A DNA stretch of 8,055 nucleotides from an uncultured Gammaproteobacteria bacterium. Its GTDB lineage: Bacteria; Pseudomonadota; Gammaproteobacteria; CAJQNE01. The first letter of the stretch is position 1; each line of letters begins with the position of its first letter. The notes beneath the pieces are model-generated. The model saw only the letters and a program-made list of their open reading frames with translations, was not told the origin of the DNA and did no database searches. The stretch lies in assembly GCA_905479545.1 (NCBI GenBank), contig CAJQNE010000475.1:1-8055 (forward strand). The letters run 5' to 3'. Below are positions 1 to 6,071 of this stretch, one piece after another. Position numbers and translations under genes: made by a program.

Positions 1-1
1 C

Positions 2-604
2 GGCGAAGTGGTAACCCGCACCTGGCAAACCGCCCACAAAATGAAAGTGCAACGCGGGCCGCTACCGGAAGACAACGAGCGCCACGACAATATGCGGGCA
101 CGGCGCTATGTCGCCAAATACACCATTAACCCGGCAATAACGCACGGCGTTGCTCATGAAGTGGGGTCAATAGAAGTCGGCAAGCTGGCTGATTTAGTGC
201 TATGGAAACCAGCGTTTTTTGGTATTAAACCGGCGATGATTATTAAAGGTGGTTTTATCGCCGCCGCGCCAATGGGCGACCCGAACGCTTCGATTCCAAC
301 ACCGCAGCCGGTGCACTATCGAAGTATGTTCGGCAGCTTTGGCAAAGCGCCATTTCACACCTCAACAACCTTCGTCAGCCAGGCGGCGTTAGACGCGGGG
401 ATAGCGGCTTCGCTCGGATTGGAGCGAAGGTTAACGGCCTGCAAAAACACCCGTAACATCAGCAAGGCCGACATGCTGTTAAATGATCTGCTGCCGGATA
501 TTACCGTCGACCCACAAACCTATGAAGTTCGTGCCGACGGACAGATTCTCAGCTGCGAACCGGCAGACGAGTTACCACTGGCCCAGCTCTATAGTCTTTT
601 TTGA
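2..604 (+). CDS. ureC: Urease subunit alpha (UreC), C-terminal part, 5' end outside window
   Basis: Catalytic subunit of urease, the cytoplasmic nickel enzyme that hydrolyses urea to ammonia and carbamate. The frame is open from the window edge and shows 200 residues before TGA at 602-604; GTG at 8 is internal, not a start. Visible family signatures are TWQTAHKMKVQRG, RRYVAKYTINPAITHG, AHEVGSIEVGKLADLVLW, APMGDPNASIPTPQPVHYR and the ending LYSLF, all typical of the end of the amidohydrolase barrel and the C-terminal tail. From memory of the Klebsiella enzyme (567 residues), the window begins about eight residues after the last nickel-ligand aspartate. The nickel ligands and carbamylated lysine therefore lie upstream and cannot be checked here. 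The C-terminus looks intact. ureE, ureF and ureG follow on the same strand, after a palindromic repeat. Confidence 0.97.
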   Translation, partial: GEVVTRTWQTAHKMKVQRGPLPEDNERHDNMRARRYVAKYTINPAITHGVAHEVGSIEVGKLADLVLWKPAFFGIKPAMIIKGGFIAAAPMGDPNASIPTPQPVHYRSMFGSFGKAPFHTSTTFVSQAALDAGIAASLGLERRLTACKNTRNISKADMLLNDLLPDITVDPQTYEVRADGQILSCEPADELPLAQLYSLF

Positions 605-615
605 CAGCAAATTTC

Positions 616-694
616 ATGTAGGTCGGATTAGGCCAAAGCCGTAATCCGACGAAGCTAGCGATGTCGGATTACGCTGCGCTAATCCGACCTACAT
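616..694. repeat. REP-like composite palindrome between ureC and ureE
   Basis: A 79-nt palindromic unit with four alternating copies of a 9-mer: GTCGGATTA at 622-630 and 663-671, and its complement TAATCCGAC at 642-650 and 680-688. The outer 15-nt arms, 616-630 and 680-694, are perfect inverted repeats. It can fold as one long stem or as two side-by-side hairpins (622-650 and 663-688). It sits just after the ureC stop and ends 61 nt before ureE. It lacks a terminal T-run, so it is a poor intrinsic terminator. It more likely belongs to the short interspersed palindromes (REP/BIME class) frequent between genes in Gammaproteobacteria, and could stabilise the upstream ureC mRNA or attenuate transcription into ureE. 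Family membership is from memory; no second copy lies in this window. Confidence 0.8.
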
Positions 695-755
695 AAACTA
701 CAACCGCTCAGGCCGAACGGAATGAGTAACACCGAAATAGCAAAGGATTCACCAC

Positions 756-1271
756 ATGCTGGAAGTCTACGAAAGACTCGGAACCGGGGTCGCTGGCGTC
801 ATTCACGAACGCCTGATTCTCGACCACGAGAAGCGCCAGAAAGGCCGGTTCCGTGCAATGACAGCGCATGGCACAGTGCTGCGAATTTTCCTCGAACGTG
901 GCCAGGCGTTGGCGGTGGGCGAAGTACTGCGGAGCCAATGCGGTAAAAATATACTGGTTGAAGGTGCCGGTGAAAAAGTTGCCATCGGCACTACCGACGA
1001 CTGGGAAGAGTTCAGTCGTGCCTGCTACCACCTTGGCAACCGTCACGTTAAAGTTCAGGTGGGCGACCGCTGGCTTCGCATGAAACCCGACCACGTATTA
1101 GAAGCAATGCTGACAGGCCTGGGCCTGTCGGTAAGGTACGACGAAGCGGTGTTCGACCCCGAAAACGGTGCCTACGCAAAAGGCAGCCGCAGCTCGCACG
1201 ATCACAGCGACAGCCATGGCCACACTCATAGCGACGAACACGATACCCCGCATGCCCATCACACTCACTGA
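756..1271 (+). CDS. ureE: Urease accessory protein UreE, nickel metallochaperone
   Basis: Binds Ni(II) in the cytoplasm and hands it to the UreG-containing complex that loads the urease active site. The 171 residues match the family in length and order: an N-terminal peptide-binding domain (about 1-75), a metal-binding domain (about 80-145) with the hallmark ACYHLGNRHV (89-98, containing H92 and the conserved H97) and the DHVLEAML helix (H113), then a disordered His-rich tail. The tail has ten histidines in residues 148-171, as in UreE proteins that store or buffer several nickel ions. The ATG at 756 has a good ribosome site, AAAGGA at 742-747 with 8 nt spacing. The last 20 nt overlap the start of ureF, so ureF translation is probably coupled. 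An overlapping + strand frame starting at 722 is a shadow. Confidence 0.97.
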   Translation: MLEVYERLGTGVAGVIHERLILDHEKRQKGRFRAMTAHGTVLRIFLERGQALAVGEVLRSQCGKNILVEGAGEKVAIGTTDDWEEFSRACYHLGNRHVKVQVGDRWLRMKPDHVLEAMLTGLGLSVRYDEAVFDPENGAYAKGSRSSHDHSDSHGHTHSDEHDTPHAHHTH

Positions 1272-1938
1272 TACCGCGCTGCTGAAACTACTGCAACTCA
1301 GCAGCGCCGCACTACCGGTCGGTGCCTACGCGTTTTCGCAGGGACTGGAATACGCGGTCGAATGTGGCTGGGTGAGCGACAGCGACGCGCTCGACAACTG
1401 GCTAACGCTGGCGATGACGGAGTCGCTGGCTAAGTGCGATGCGCCGATACTACTGCGGCAGTTAAAGGCCATCGAGCAAAACAATACTGCTGCATTCGCC
1501 TATTGGGATGCGGTATTACTCGCTACCCGCGAAACCGCCGAATTACGCCTCACCGATACGGCCACGGCAGCCGCAATGCAGCGCCTGCTCAACAGCCACG
1601 ACGTACCACTTAGCATGACAGACGCTATCGACCCGTCGGAAAAGAGCTTTGTCAGTTACTTTGCCCTAGCGGCTAGCCACTGGAACCTCAGCCCTCGTGC
1701 CGCTTGCACCGGCCTGCTGTGGTCGTGGCTGGAAAACCAGGTTGCCGCCGCTACCAAACTAGTACCGCTCGGCCAAACCGATGCGCAGCTAGTTCTATCA
1801 AAACTGCTAGAAAAAATCCCCGCCGCCATCGATATCGCCGAAGGCGTAAGCGACGATGAAATAGGCGGCGCACTGCCCGCCCTGGCCATGGCCAGCGCCT
1901 GGCACGAAAGCCAATACAGCCGGCTGTTTCGCTCATGA
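1252..1938 (+). CDS. ureF: Urease accessory protein UreF
   Basis: All-helical protein that forms the UreD-UreF-UreG complex on apo-urease and gates GTP-dependent nickel delivery. With ATG at 1252 it has 228 residues, the usual family length. Visible marks are LPVGAYAFSQGLE (21-33), LGQTDAQ (173-179) and the end HESQYSRLFRS, close to the well-known UreF C-terminus. The frame is open further upstream to an ATG at 1168, but those 28 extra residues are low-complexity Ala/Thr/Arg sequence that only reads the ureE tail in another frame, and family proteins start near the SSAALPVG segment. The start at 1252 lacks a strong ribosome site and lies inside the ureE tail, ending in a 20-nt overlap, which fits coupled translation. 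The stop TGA overlaps an ATG (ATGA, 1935-1938) that opens a 25-codon frame leading to ureG. Confidence 0.95.
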   Translation: MPITLTDTALLKLLQLSSAALPVGAYAFSQGLEYAVECGWVSDSDALDNWLTLAMTESLAKCDAPILLRQLKAIEQNNTAAFAYWDAVLLATRETAELRLTDTATAAAMQRLLNSHDVPLSMTDAIDPSEKSFVSYFALAASHWNLSPRAACTGLLWSWLENQVAAATKLVPLGQTDAQLVLSKLLEKIPAAIDIAEGVSDDEIGGALPALAMASAWHESQYSRLFRS

Positions 1939-2012
1939 AAACGACAGCCTTAACTAACACGAATTCACTATTAACAAGCAAGCCCGCCACGGCGGATTGG
2001 AGAAAACAATGA
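1935..2012 (+). other. 25-codon mini-ORF bridging ureF and ureG, possible translational coupler
   Basis: An uninterrupted 25-codon frame begins with ATG at 1935, sharing ATGA (1935-1938) with the ureF stop. It ends with TGA at 2010-2012, sharing ATGA (2009-2012) with the ureG start. The peptide begins MKTTALTNTN, is Thr/Ser/Lys-rich, and resembles no family I know. It has no obvious ribosome site of its own, so it would rely on ribosomes finishing ureF. Its last codons carry the ureG ribosome site. Seen directly: the frame and both overlaps. Inferred: ribosomes ending ureF could reinitiate here and be delivered to the ureG start, tying UreF and UreG output together. Chance is a real alternative for such a short frame. 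Confidence 0.4.
1999..2002 (+). promoter_or_regulatory. Ribosome-binding site that sets the ureG start
   Basis: GGAG lies 6 nt before the ATG at 2009. A TTG at 1997 in the same frame overlaps this site and would add four residues (M-E-K-T), so it is rejected as the start. The protein then begins MSQKQTLRVGVGGP, as expected for UreG. Confidence 0.75.
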
Positions 2013-2641
2013 GTCAGAAACAAACCCTACGCGTCGGTGTCGGCGGCCCCGTCGGCTCCGGCAAAACCGCCCTGCTTCGCAGCCTCTGCTCCGAACTTCG
2101 CCACAAGCTGAATATCGCTGTCGTCACCAACGATATTTACACCAAAGAAGACGCCGACTTCCTCACCCGCCACGAAGCGCTTGATGCCGATCGCATTATC
2201 GGCGTAGAAACCGGCGGCTGCCCACACACCGCTATTCGCGAAGACGCCTCAATGAACCTCGCCGCCATCGACGAACTCACCGTCCGCCATCCCGGCCTCG
2301 ATGTGGTATTCGTCGAAAGCGGTGGCGACAACCTCAGCGCCACCTTCAGCCCCGAACTATCCGACCTAACGCTCTACGTCATCGACGTGTCTGCCGGCGA
2401 CAAAATCCCGCGCAAAGGCGGCCCCGGCATCACCAAGTCCGACCTGCTCATTATCAACAAAACCGACCTCGCCCCTATAGTCGGAGCCGACTTGGCTGTG
2501 ATGGATCGCGACGCGAAGAAAATGCGTGGCGATCGGCCTTTCGTATTCTCAAACTTAAAAGCCGGCACCGGCCTCCGAGAGATAATCGATTTCATACTCG
2601 ACGAAGGCATGCTGCAGCCGACAGAAGTCGCAACAGCTTAA
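2009..2641 (+). CDS. ureG: Urease accessory GTPase UreG
   Basis: SIMIBI-class GTPase that uses GTP hydrolysis to move nickel from UreE into apo-urease. The 210 residues have the family length. Motifs in order: P-loop GPVGSGKT (13-20), VVTNDIYTKEDADFL (38-52), ETGGCPHTAIREDAS (67-81) with the Cys-Pro-His nickel-binding triad at 71-73, FVESGGDNLSATFSPEL (101-117), the metal and switch-region segment VIDVSAGDKIPRKGGPG (124-140), and the base-specificity motif NKTD (150-153). No key residue is missing. The gene begins 70 nt after the ureF stop, with the gap occupied by the bridging mini-ORF. It ends with TAA at 2639-2641. A small imperfect hairpin repeat and then a gene for a small membrane protein follow. 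Confidence 0.98.
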   Translation: MSQKQTLRVGVGGPVGSGKTALLRSLCSELRHKLNIAVVTNDIYTKEDADFLTRHEALDADRIIGVETGGCPHTAIREDASMNLAAIDELTVRHPGLDVVFVESGGDNLSATFSPELSDLTLYVIDVSAGDKIPRKGGPGITKSDLLIINKTDLAPIVGADLAVMDRDAKKMRGDRPFVFSNLKAGTGLREIIDFILDEGMLQPTEVATA

Positions 2642-2667
2642 AACTTCGCACCCCCAATAACAGTTCA

Positions 2668-2701
2668 GGCTGATACTGAGCAGAGTCGAAGTATCGAAGC
2701 C
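2668..2701. repeat. Imperfect hairpin in the ureG to small-membrane-gene gap
   Basis: Arms GGCT-GATACT (2668-2677) and AGTATC-(GA)-AGCC (2690-2701) pair with a 2-nt bulge and a 12-nt loop, GAGCAGAGTCGA. The hexamer TCGAAG also occurs twice in tandem, 2686-2691 and 2694-2699. There is no T-run after it, so I do not call it a terminator. The wording of the loop and right arm resembles a short interspersed repeat seen between genes in many Proteobacteria, an impression from memory. It could also simply be an mRNA stem before the next gene. Confidence 0.4.
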
Positions 2702-2726
2702 CAGGTAAAAATCAAAGGAACCAATC

Positions 2727-2915
2727 GTGAAAAACCTAATAAAAACTGCCACCATTACCACCGCCGCCGCACTAACCAGCACCACAGCCCTCGCCCACTC
2801 AGGTGGCTTCGCCGCCACACATGATATGGAACATGCTATGTGGCTTATTATTCCTGCAATCGCGGTAGTAGCTGCTGCGGGTCGCTGGCTATGGCAAGCT
2901 AATTCCGAGAAGTGA
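2727..2915 (+). CDS. Small predicted membrane protein with signal peptide and histidines, downstream of ureG
   Basis: I do not recognise this 62-residue protein with certainty. It starts at GTG 2727, supported by AAGGA at 2715-2719 with 7 nt spacing. Residues 1-23 look like a Sec signal peptide (K2, K6, then an Ala/Thr-rich core ending in ALA), with probable cleavage before H24. The mature part would begin HSGGFAATHDMEHAM, with histidines at 24, 32 and 36. One transmembrane helix follows (about 38-52, WLIIPAIAVVAAA), then a short RWLWQANSEK tail. The His-rich start after a signal peptide recalls the opening of HupE/UreJ-type nickel permeases, but those are about three times longer. This could be a reduced relative or an unrelated small protein. 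Sitting 85 nt after ureG on the same strand, it is probably co-transcribed with the urease operon; a role in periplasmic nickel handling is a guess. Confidence 0.75.
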   Translation: MKNLIKTATITTAAALTSTTALAHSGGFAATHDMEHAMWLIIPAIAVVAAAGRWLWQANSEK

Positions 2916-3217
2916 GCCAAACCAACTGCACGTTAATGAACCTCAAAATTCAGTGTCGCATGCATTGAAAAGGACAACGTTGCTAGTAAGATCAATGGGC
3001 TTAACCAAACCCCGTTCGCTCGAAAACGGGGGATCTCTGCAGCGTTAACCACCTTTTCCTCACCCGTTTTTTCGCAGCCTCCAGAAAAGGTCTTTCAATC
3101 CGACTTGGATTCTTATTGATACTTAGATCAGCCTCATTATCGAGCTCAAGATTTCACGATCGATGCAGCAGAAATATCTTATTACGCAAAGTCTTAAGAA
3201 GCCAAATCCCCAATAAC
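2916..3217. other. Non-coding spacer between convergent urease operon and OLD gene
   Basis: About 300 nt with no convincing gene on either strand; the longest frames are only short. It contains one GC-rich hairpin (3010-3031, listed separately). It also has inverted heptamers CCTTTTC (3052-3058) and GAAAAGG (3084-3090), and a small inverted repeat AATCC-GACTT-GGATT (3097-3111). The right part, about 3100-3217, is A+T-rich like the adjoining OLD gene, so the composition change seems to fall inside this spacer. I see no tRNA end, integrase remnant or direct repeat pair that would mark an insertion boundary. Confidence 0.6.
3003..3031 (-). terminator. Possible intrinsic terminator for the leftward transcript
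   Basis: Read on the minus strand, CCCCGTT (3031-3025), an 8-nt loop and AACGGGG (3016-3010) form a perfect 7-bp GC-rich stem followed by TTTGGTT (3009-3003). It lies about 190 nt after the OLD stop. The T-tract is interrupted by two G, so termination would be moderate. On the + strand the same stem is followed by GATCTCTG, so it is less suited to ending the urease transcript. Confidence 0.4.
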
Positions 3218-5056
3218 CTATTCGCTAATCTCAGGAGCTGGTTCATCCTCTTCCACAATATGCGGAAAAAAGAGTTTCCCCATTAAAATGCGAAAATTGG
3301 TCGGAACGTCTTCCCAATTTTCACCCCAATTGCATGTGGATTGATACGCCTTGAACGGTTTTTCTGAAGAAGGGGCGTCGTATCCGAGCAAATCCTCCAT
3401 GCATTCTTCCAGCACAAAAACTCGACTAGAGTCACCAACCGCAGCTTGGATTGGCGCGTTAAATTTCTCGGCACCAGCAACACCGGCATCTCGATCATGC
3501 ATCACGATATAGTTGATGGCTAAAGCATTGAAGTACTTAGAAATACCAATTATGGAGGCCTTCCCGCGCGCTTTTATCACCTCAAAATCAGTCGATATTT
3601 TTCTTCGGACTTCAGCCGGCAAACGCATAATGGCTTCTCGTAAAACGATATCTTCAGTGTCGCCCTCGACCAACACAACCGTTTTCGTGAAGAATGCTCT
3701 TGCCACATAATCATCAATTAGAAGCAACATTTTTACGTAATCCTTATCACTTTCGCTCAGCGCTACGAATTTGTCCGAAACATTAAACGTGATGCACTCT
3801 GCGTTTGCACCTTCACACCTAAAACGATTAAGAGTTTGCCTAGGCTTTCGAGAGAGATCGATAAGGAATGGAGAATGAGTAGTAGCAACTATCTGAGACT
3901 CGTTTCCCGACAACTCATAGATCGTATCTCTCATCTGGTTAGCTGCGCTTGGATGCAAATAGATCTCAGGCTCTTCGAACCCGATAATCAAACTTCGGCC
4001 GGATTTATCTTCACGGTTTGATAACCACTGCTGTCTAAACCTCAGCATACCGAACACGGCAGATCGAACCATACCTGTCCCTTGATGGCTCACTGGGGTT
4101 TGAATATTGCTGGACATCGCTATTTCGAATGACGGAACCAACGCTTTTTTGGGGTCACTTAGGTCCGCTGTTGCGTGAAGCTCCGAATCAGGAAATACGT
4201 TCGACAATACCTTGTTAAGCTCAATCATCATCTTGCCGAATTCCGAATCGGCATCGGACGGGTCGAGCTCTTTACTAAGCTCGTCGAGATATTTTTGAGC
4301 TTCAGTGTAATTATCCGACTGGTCTCGCACATCCTCAAAAAGCTCATTCAGAGTCTTGCCTAGCACTCCCTTTTTGGGATCATCTATTTCGTACGCAGCG
4401 GCTTCCGCAGGAATTTTGAGGAATGTAGGTAAACGACTAAGAACGTTGCCTGGGATTCCTCCCGGGTTTACGAACCACTCATCCTCATCACTTATTTCCC
4501 AGATGTCGTCAATGGCTTCCAGCATAATTTTGTCTTTGTTGGAAATATTTTTCGTCAAATCTGCAAAAACACCACCGAACTGTTCTACATCAGCTCCAGC
4601 ATCGATATAGTCTTGAGGACTTTTACAGGCTGAAAAGCCAGAAGATAGGACTCGCTTTTTTGACTTGAGCTCAACAACGACATCTTTACCCAGCGTGTAA
4701 GACTTTCGGTAATGGATTGAAATGCCCGACTCATCTGAGTCCGCCGGAACGTCGTAACTGAACGTTCTACCTTTGAATCCACGCCATGAACCAGAATCAG
4801 AAGGTACATTTCGAAACTCTGCCTCCAAAACAATGCAGTCACAAACTACTTTTTTCTCACCTGTTTCTTCATCAATTTCTGAATAGTAATCAGCTTCAAG
4901 AATCCGTTTTTTAGCAGAAAGAAGATGCTCAATCGCGACTAATGATGAGCTTTTTCCCGCGTTATTTGGGCCAATGCAAAACGTCGCATCACCAAACTCA
5001 ATATCAACTGATTGAAGACGGCGTAGACCTTCAACATGTAGTTTGTGAAGCTTCAT
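3218..5056 (-). CDS. OLD-family ATP-dependent nuclease (ABC-type ATPase plus TOPRIM)
   Basis: A 612-residue protein of the overcoming-lysogenization-defect family, nucleases driven or gated by an ABC-like ATPase and usually linked to phage defence. The N-terminal ATPase has Walker A GPNNAGKS (29-36), a long acidic and helical insertion (about 60-300), a signature-like SHQGTG (323-328), Walker B LIIGFEEPEIYLHP (356-369, E361/E362) and the H-loop ATTHSP (391-396). The TOPRIM nuclease domain follows, with VLVEGDTE (461-468, E464), MHDRD (519-523, D521 and D523) and LEECMED (549-555). All expected catalytic residues are present. The ATG at 5056 has GGAG 5 nt upstream. G+C is lower than in the ure genes (42% in one 60-nt sample), suggesting acquisition. 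No UvrD-type helicase (as in Gabija), reverse transcriptase or PARIS-like partner lies beside it, so it fits the stand-alone class 1 type. It is on the same strand as the response regulator, 103 nt downstream of it, so read-through is possible. Confidence 0.9.
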   Translation of the reverse strand: MKLHKLHVEGLRRLQSVDIEFGDATFCIGPNNAGKSSSLVAIEHLLSAKKRILEADYYSEIDEETGEKKVVCDCIVLEAEFRNVPSDSGSWRGFKGRTFSYDVPADSDESGISIHYRKSYTLGKDVVVELKSKKRVLSSGFSACKSPQDYIDAGADVEQFGGVFADLTKNISNKDKIMLEAIDDIWEISDEDEWFVNPGGIPGNVLSRLPTFLKIPAEAAAYEIDDPKKGVLGKTLNELFEDVRDQSDNYTEAQKYLDELSKELDPSDADSEFGKMMIELNKVLSNVFPDSELHATADLSDPKKALVPSFEIAMSSNIQTPVSHQGTGMVRSAVFGMLRFRQQWLSNREDKSGRSLIIGFEEPEIYLHPSAANQMRDTIYELSGNESQIVATTHSPFLIDLSRKPRQTLNRFRCEGANAECITFNVSDKFVALSESDKDYVKMLLLIDDYVARAFFTKTVVLVEGDTEDIVLREAIMRLPAEVRRKISTDFEVIKARGKASIIGISKYFNALAINYIVMHDRDAGVAGAEKFNAPIQAAVGDSSRVFVLEECMEDLLGYDAPSSEKPFKAYQSTCNWGENWEDVPTNFRILMGKLFFPHIVEEDEPAPEISE

Positions 5057-5077
5057 TGGTTCTCCGAAAAAGCATCA

Positions 5078-5120
5078 TTAATTTATAAAAATTAACCATA
5101 CCCTTAAGTAGCGAGCGCTA
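5078..5120 (-). promoter_or_regulatory. A+T-rich upstream region of the OLD gene with two palindromes
   Basis: The 103-nt gap before the OLD gene contains TTAATTT-ATAA-AAATTAA (5078-5095, perfect 7-nt arms) and TAGCG-AG-CGCTA (5109-5120, perfect 5-nt arms). The first overlaps the most -10-like sequence on the minus strand (TATAAA, 5089-5084) and begins 22 nt from the ATG. This suggests an own promoter with possible operator sites. No strong -35 is visible: TTAAGG (5107-5102) lies only about 12 nt upstream of that hexamer. The promoter call is therefore weak, while the palindromes are directly visible. Confidence 0.35.
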
Positions 5121-5159
5121 ATACAGTTAATCCCCAAGCATTGTCCTAGCAAGAAAAAC

Positions 5160-6071
5160 CTATCCGCCCTGCGTCAGCACCCGAATAGCACCCGCCGCCG
5201 CCGACGTCCGGTTATCCACTTCCAGCTTCCTGAATATTTGCTCCAGATGCTTATTCACCGTCCGCGGACTCATGTCGATGATTTCGGCAATTTCACGGTT
5301 GGTTTTGCCGTTGGCTATCCAGAACAGTACTTCTGATTCACGTTCTGTTACCGGTAACTTGAGCCGCAGTAGTTCGGCACCACTGGGTTGGTTACTGTCA
5401 ATGAGTTTTAGCAGGCGTTCCTGTGGGTTGCGGTTATCAACGAGCTGCACTTCCAGCGGGTAGCTAAGCTTTTTTAACTTCAGGCAGTGAGAATTCGAGG
5501 GGTTGTGGCTGAACCACTGCGAGAGCTGCGGTGCGAGTTTGTTGATCAGCCATTGGTCATTGGCTTTGGCGGTGGCGAACAGGTGTTTTACGCCCGGCGT
5601 GGCCCAGAGTATCTGGCCTTGTTCATCGGCGGTGAACAACGGGTGGCCGGTGGTGTCGAGGGCACTCTGCGCACTACTGGTGCGGCGGGCGGTGCTGAGG
5701 TGTACGCGAATACGGGCAATCAGCTCGTCGGGGTTAATCGGCTTGGTGAGGTAATCTACCCCGCCAGCTTCGAGGCCTTTTACAATGCTGTCGGTATCGC
5801 TGAGGCCGGTCATAAAGATAATCGGCGTGTCGGTAAAACCATCGGCCTTCAACCGCTTACAGGTTTCAAAACCGTCGAGGTTCGGCATTATCGCGTCAAG
5901 CAGAATAATGGCGGGCTCAATACGTTTGGCAATGGTGATAGCTTGTTGGCCTTCGAGTGCGACCAGCACCGTAAAACCAGCAGCTTCGAGCGCTTCGTTC
6001 ATAAACGTCAGCGTGTCGGGTGAGTCATCGACCACCAGTACGATATCGCCATCACTTTGCAAAGCGGTCAT
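5160..6071 (-). CDS. Response regulator: receiver, PAS-like linker domain, LuxR-type HTH
   Basis: Cytoplasmic transcription factor that would be phosphorylated by the adjacent kinase. The 303 residues form three parts. The receiver domain (about 9-125) has acidic pair D15/D16, phosphoacceptor D59 in IILLDAIMP, T88 and K110 in LTKP. The middle segment (about 140-235), with LFTADEQGQILWATPG, reads like a small PAS-type sensor fold. The C-terminal LuxR/GerE helix-turn-helix (about 238-300) has TERESEVLFWIANGKTNREI and SPRTVNKHLEQIFRKLEV. Typical LuxR-type regulators are near 210 residues, so the linker is the extra part. ATG at 6071 overlaps the kinase stop (ATGA, 6068-6071), with GGGAG 7 nt upstream, which implies coupled translation. 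The target genes are unknown. The divergently facing urease operon is a candidate by proximity only. No clear hairpin terminator follows its stop. Confidence 0.93.
   Translation of the reverse strand: MTALQSDGDIVLVVDDSPDTLTFMNEALEAAGFTVLVALEGQQAITIAKRIEPAIILLDAIMPNLDGFETCKRLKADGFTDTPIIFMTGLSDTDSIVKGLEAGGVDYLTKPINPDELIARIRVHLSTARRTSSAQSALDTTGHPLFTADEQGQILWATPGVKHLFATAKANDQWLINKLAPQLSQWFSHNPSNSHCLKLKKLSYPLEVQLVDNRNPQERLLKLIDSNQPSGAELLRLKLPVTERESEVLFWIANGKTNREIAEIIDMSPRTVNKHLEQIFRKLEVDNRTSAAAGAIRVLTQGG

Noticed and set aside
1168..1251. 28-residue upstream extension of UreF
   Set aside because: It reads the ureE His tail in another frame, gives Ala/Thr/Arg low-complexity sequence, and lengthens UreF beyond its family size.
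2555..2920. 121-codon minus-strand frame across the end of ureG and the small membrane gene
   Set aside because: Antisense to two better-supported genes and without motifs.
3097..3104. AATCCGAC as a fifth copy of the ureC-ureE repeat motif
   Set aside because: Only eight bases match, with no flanking arm, so chance is the simpler explanation.
3218..5056. Gabija system (GajA) for the OLD-family gene
   Set aside because: Gabija needs an adjacent UvrD-like GajB. The neighbours here are a response regulator and a non-coding spacer.
5140..5162. T-run just after the response regulator stop as a terminator
   Set aside because: On the minus strand the T-run follows the stop directly, but I find no stable hairpin before it.
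5487..6023. 178-codon + strand frame antisense to the response regulator
   Set aside because: It lies entirely opposite a well-supported regulator gene and shows no family motif; long antisense frames are common in such coding DNA.
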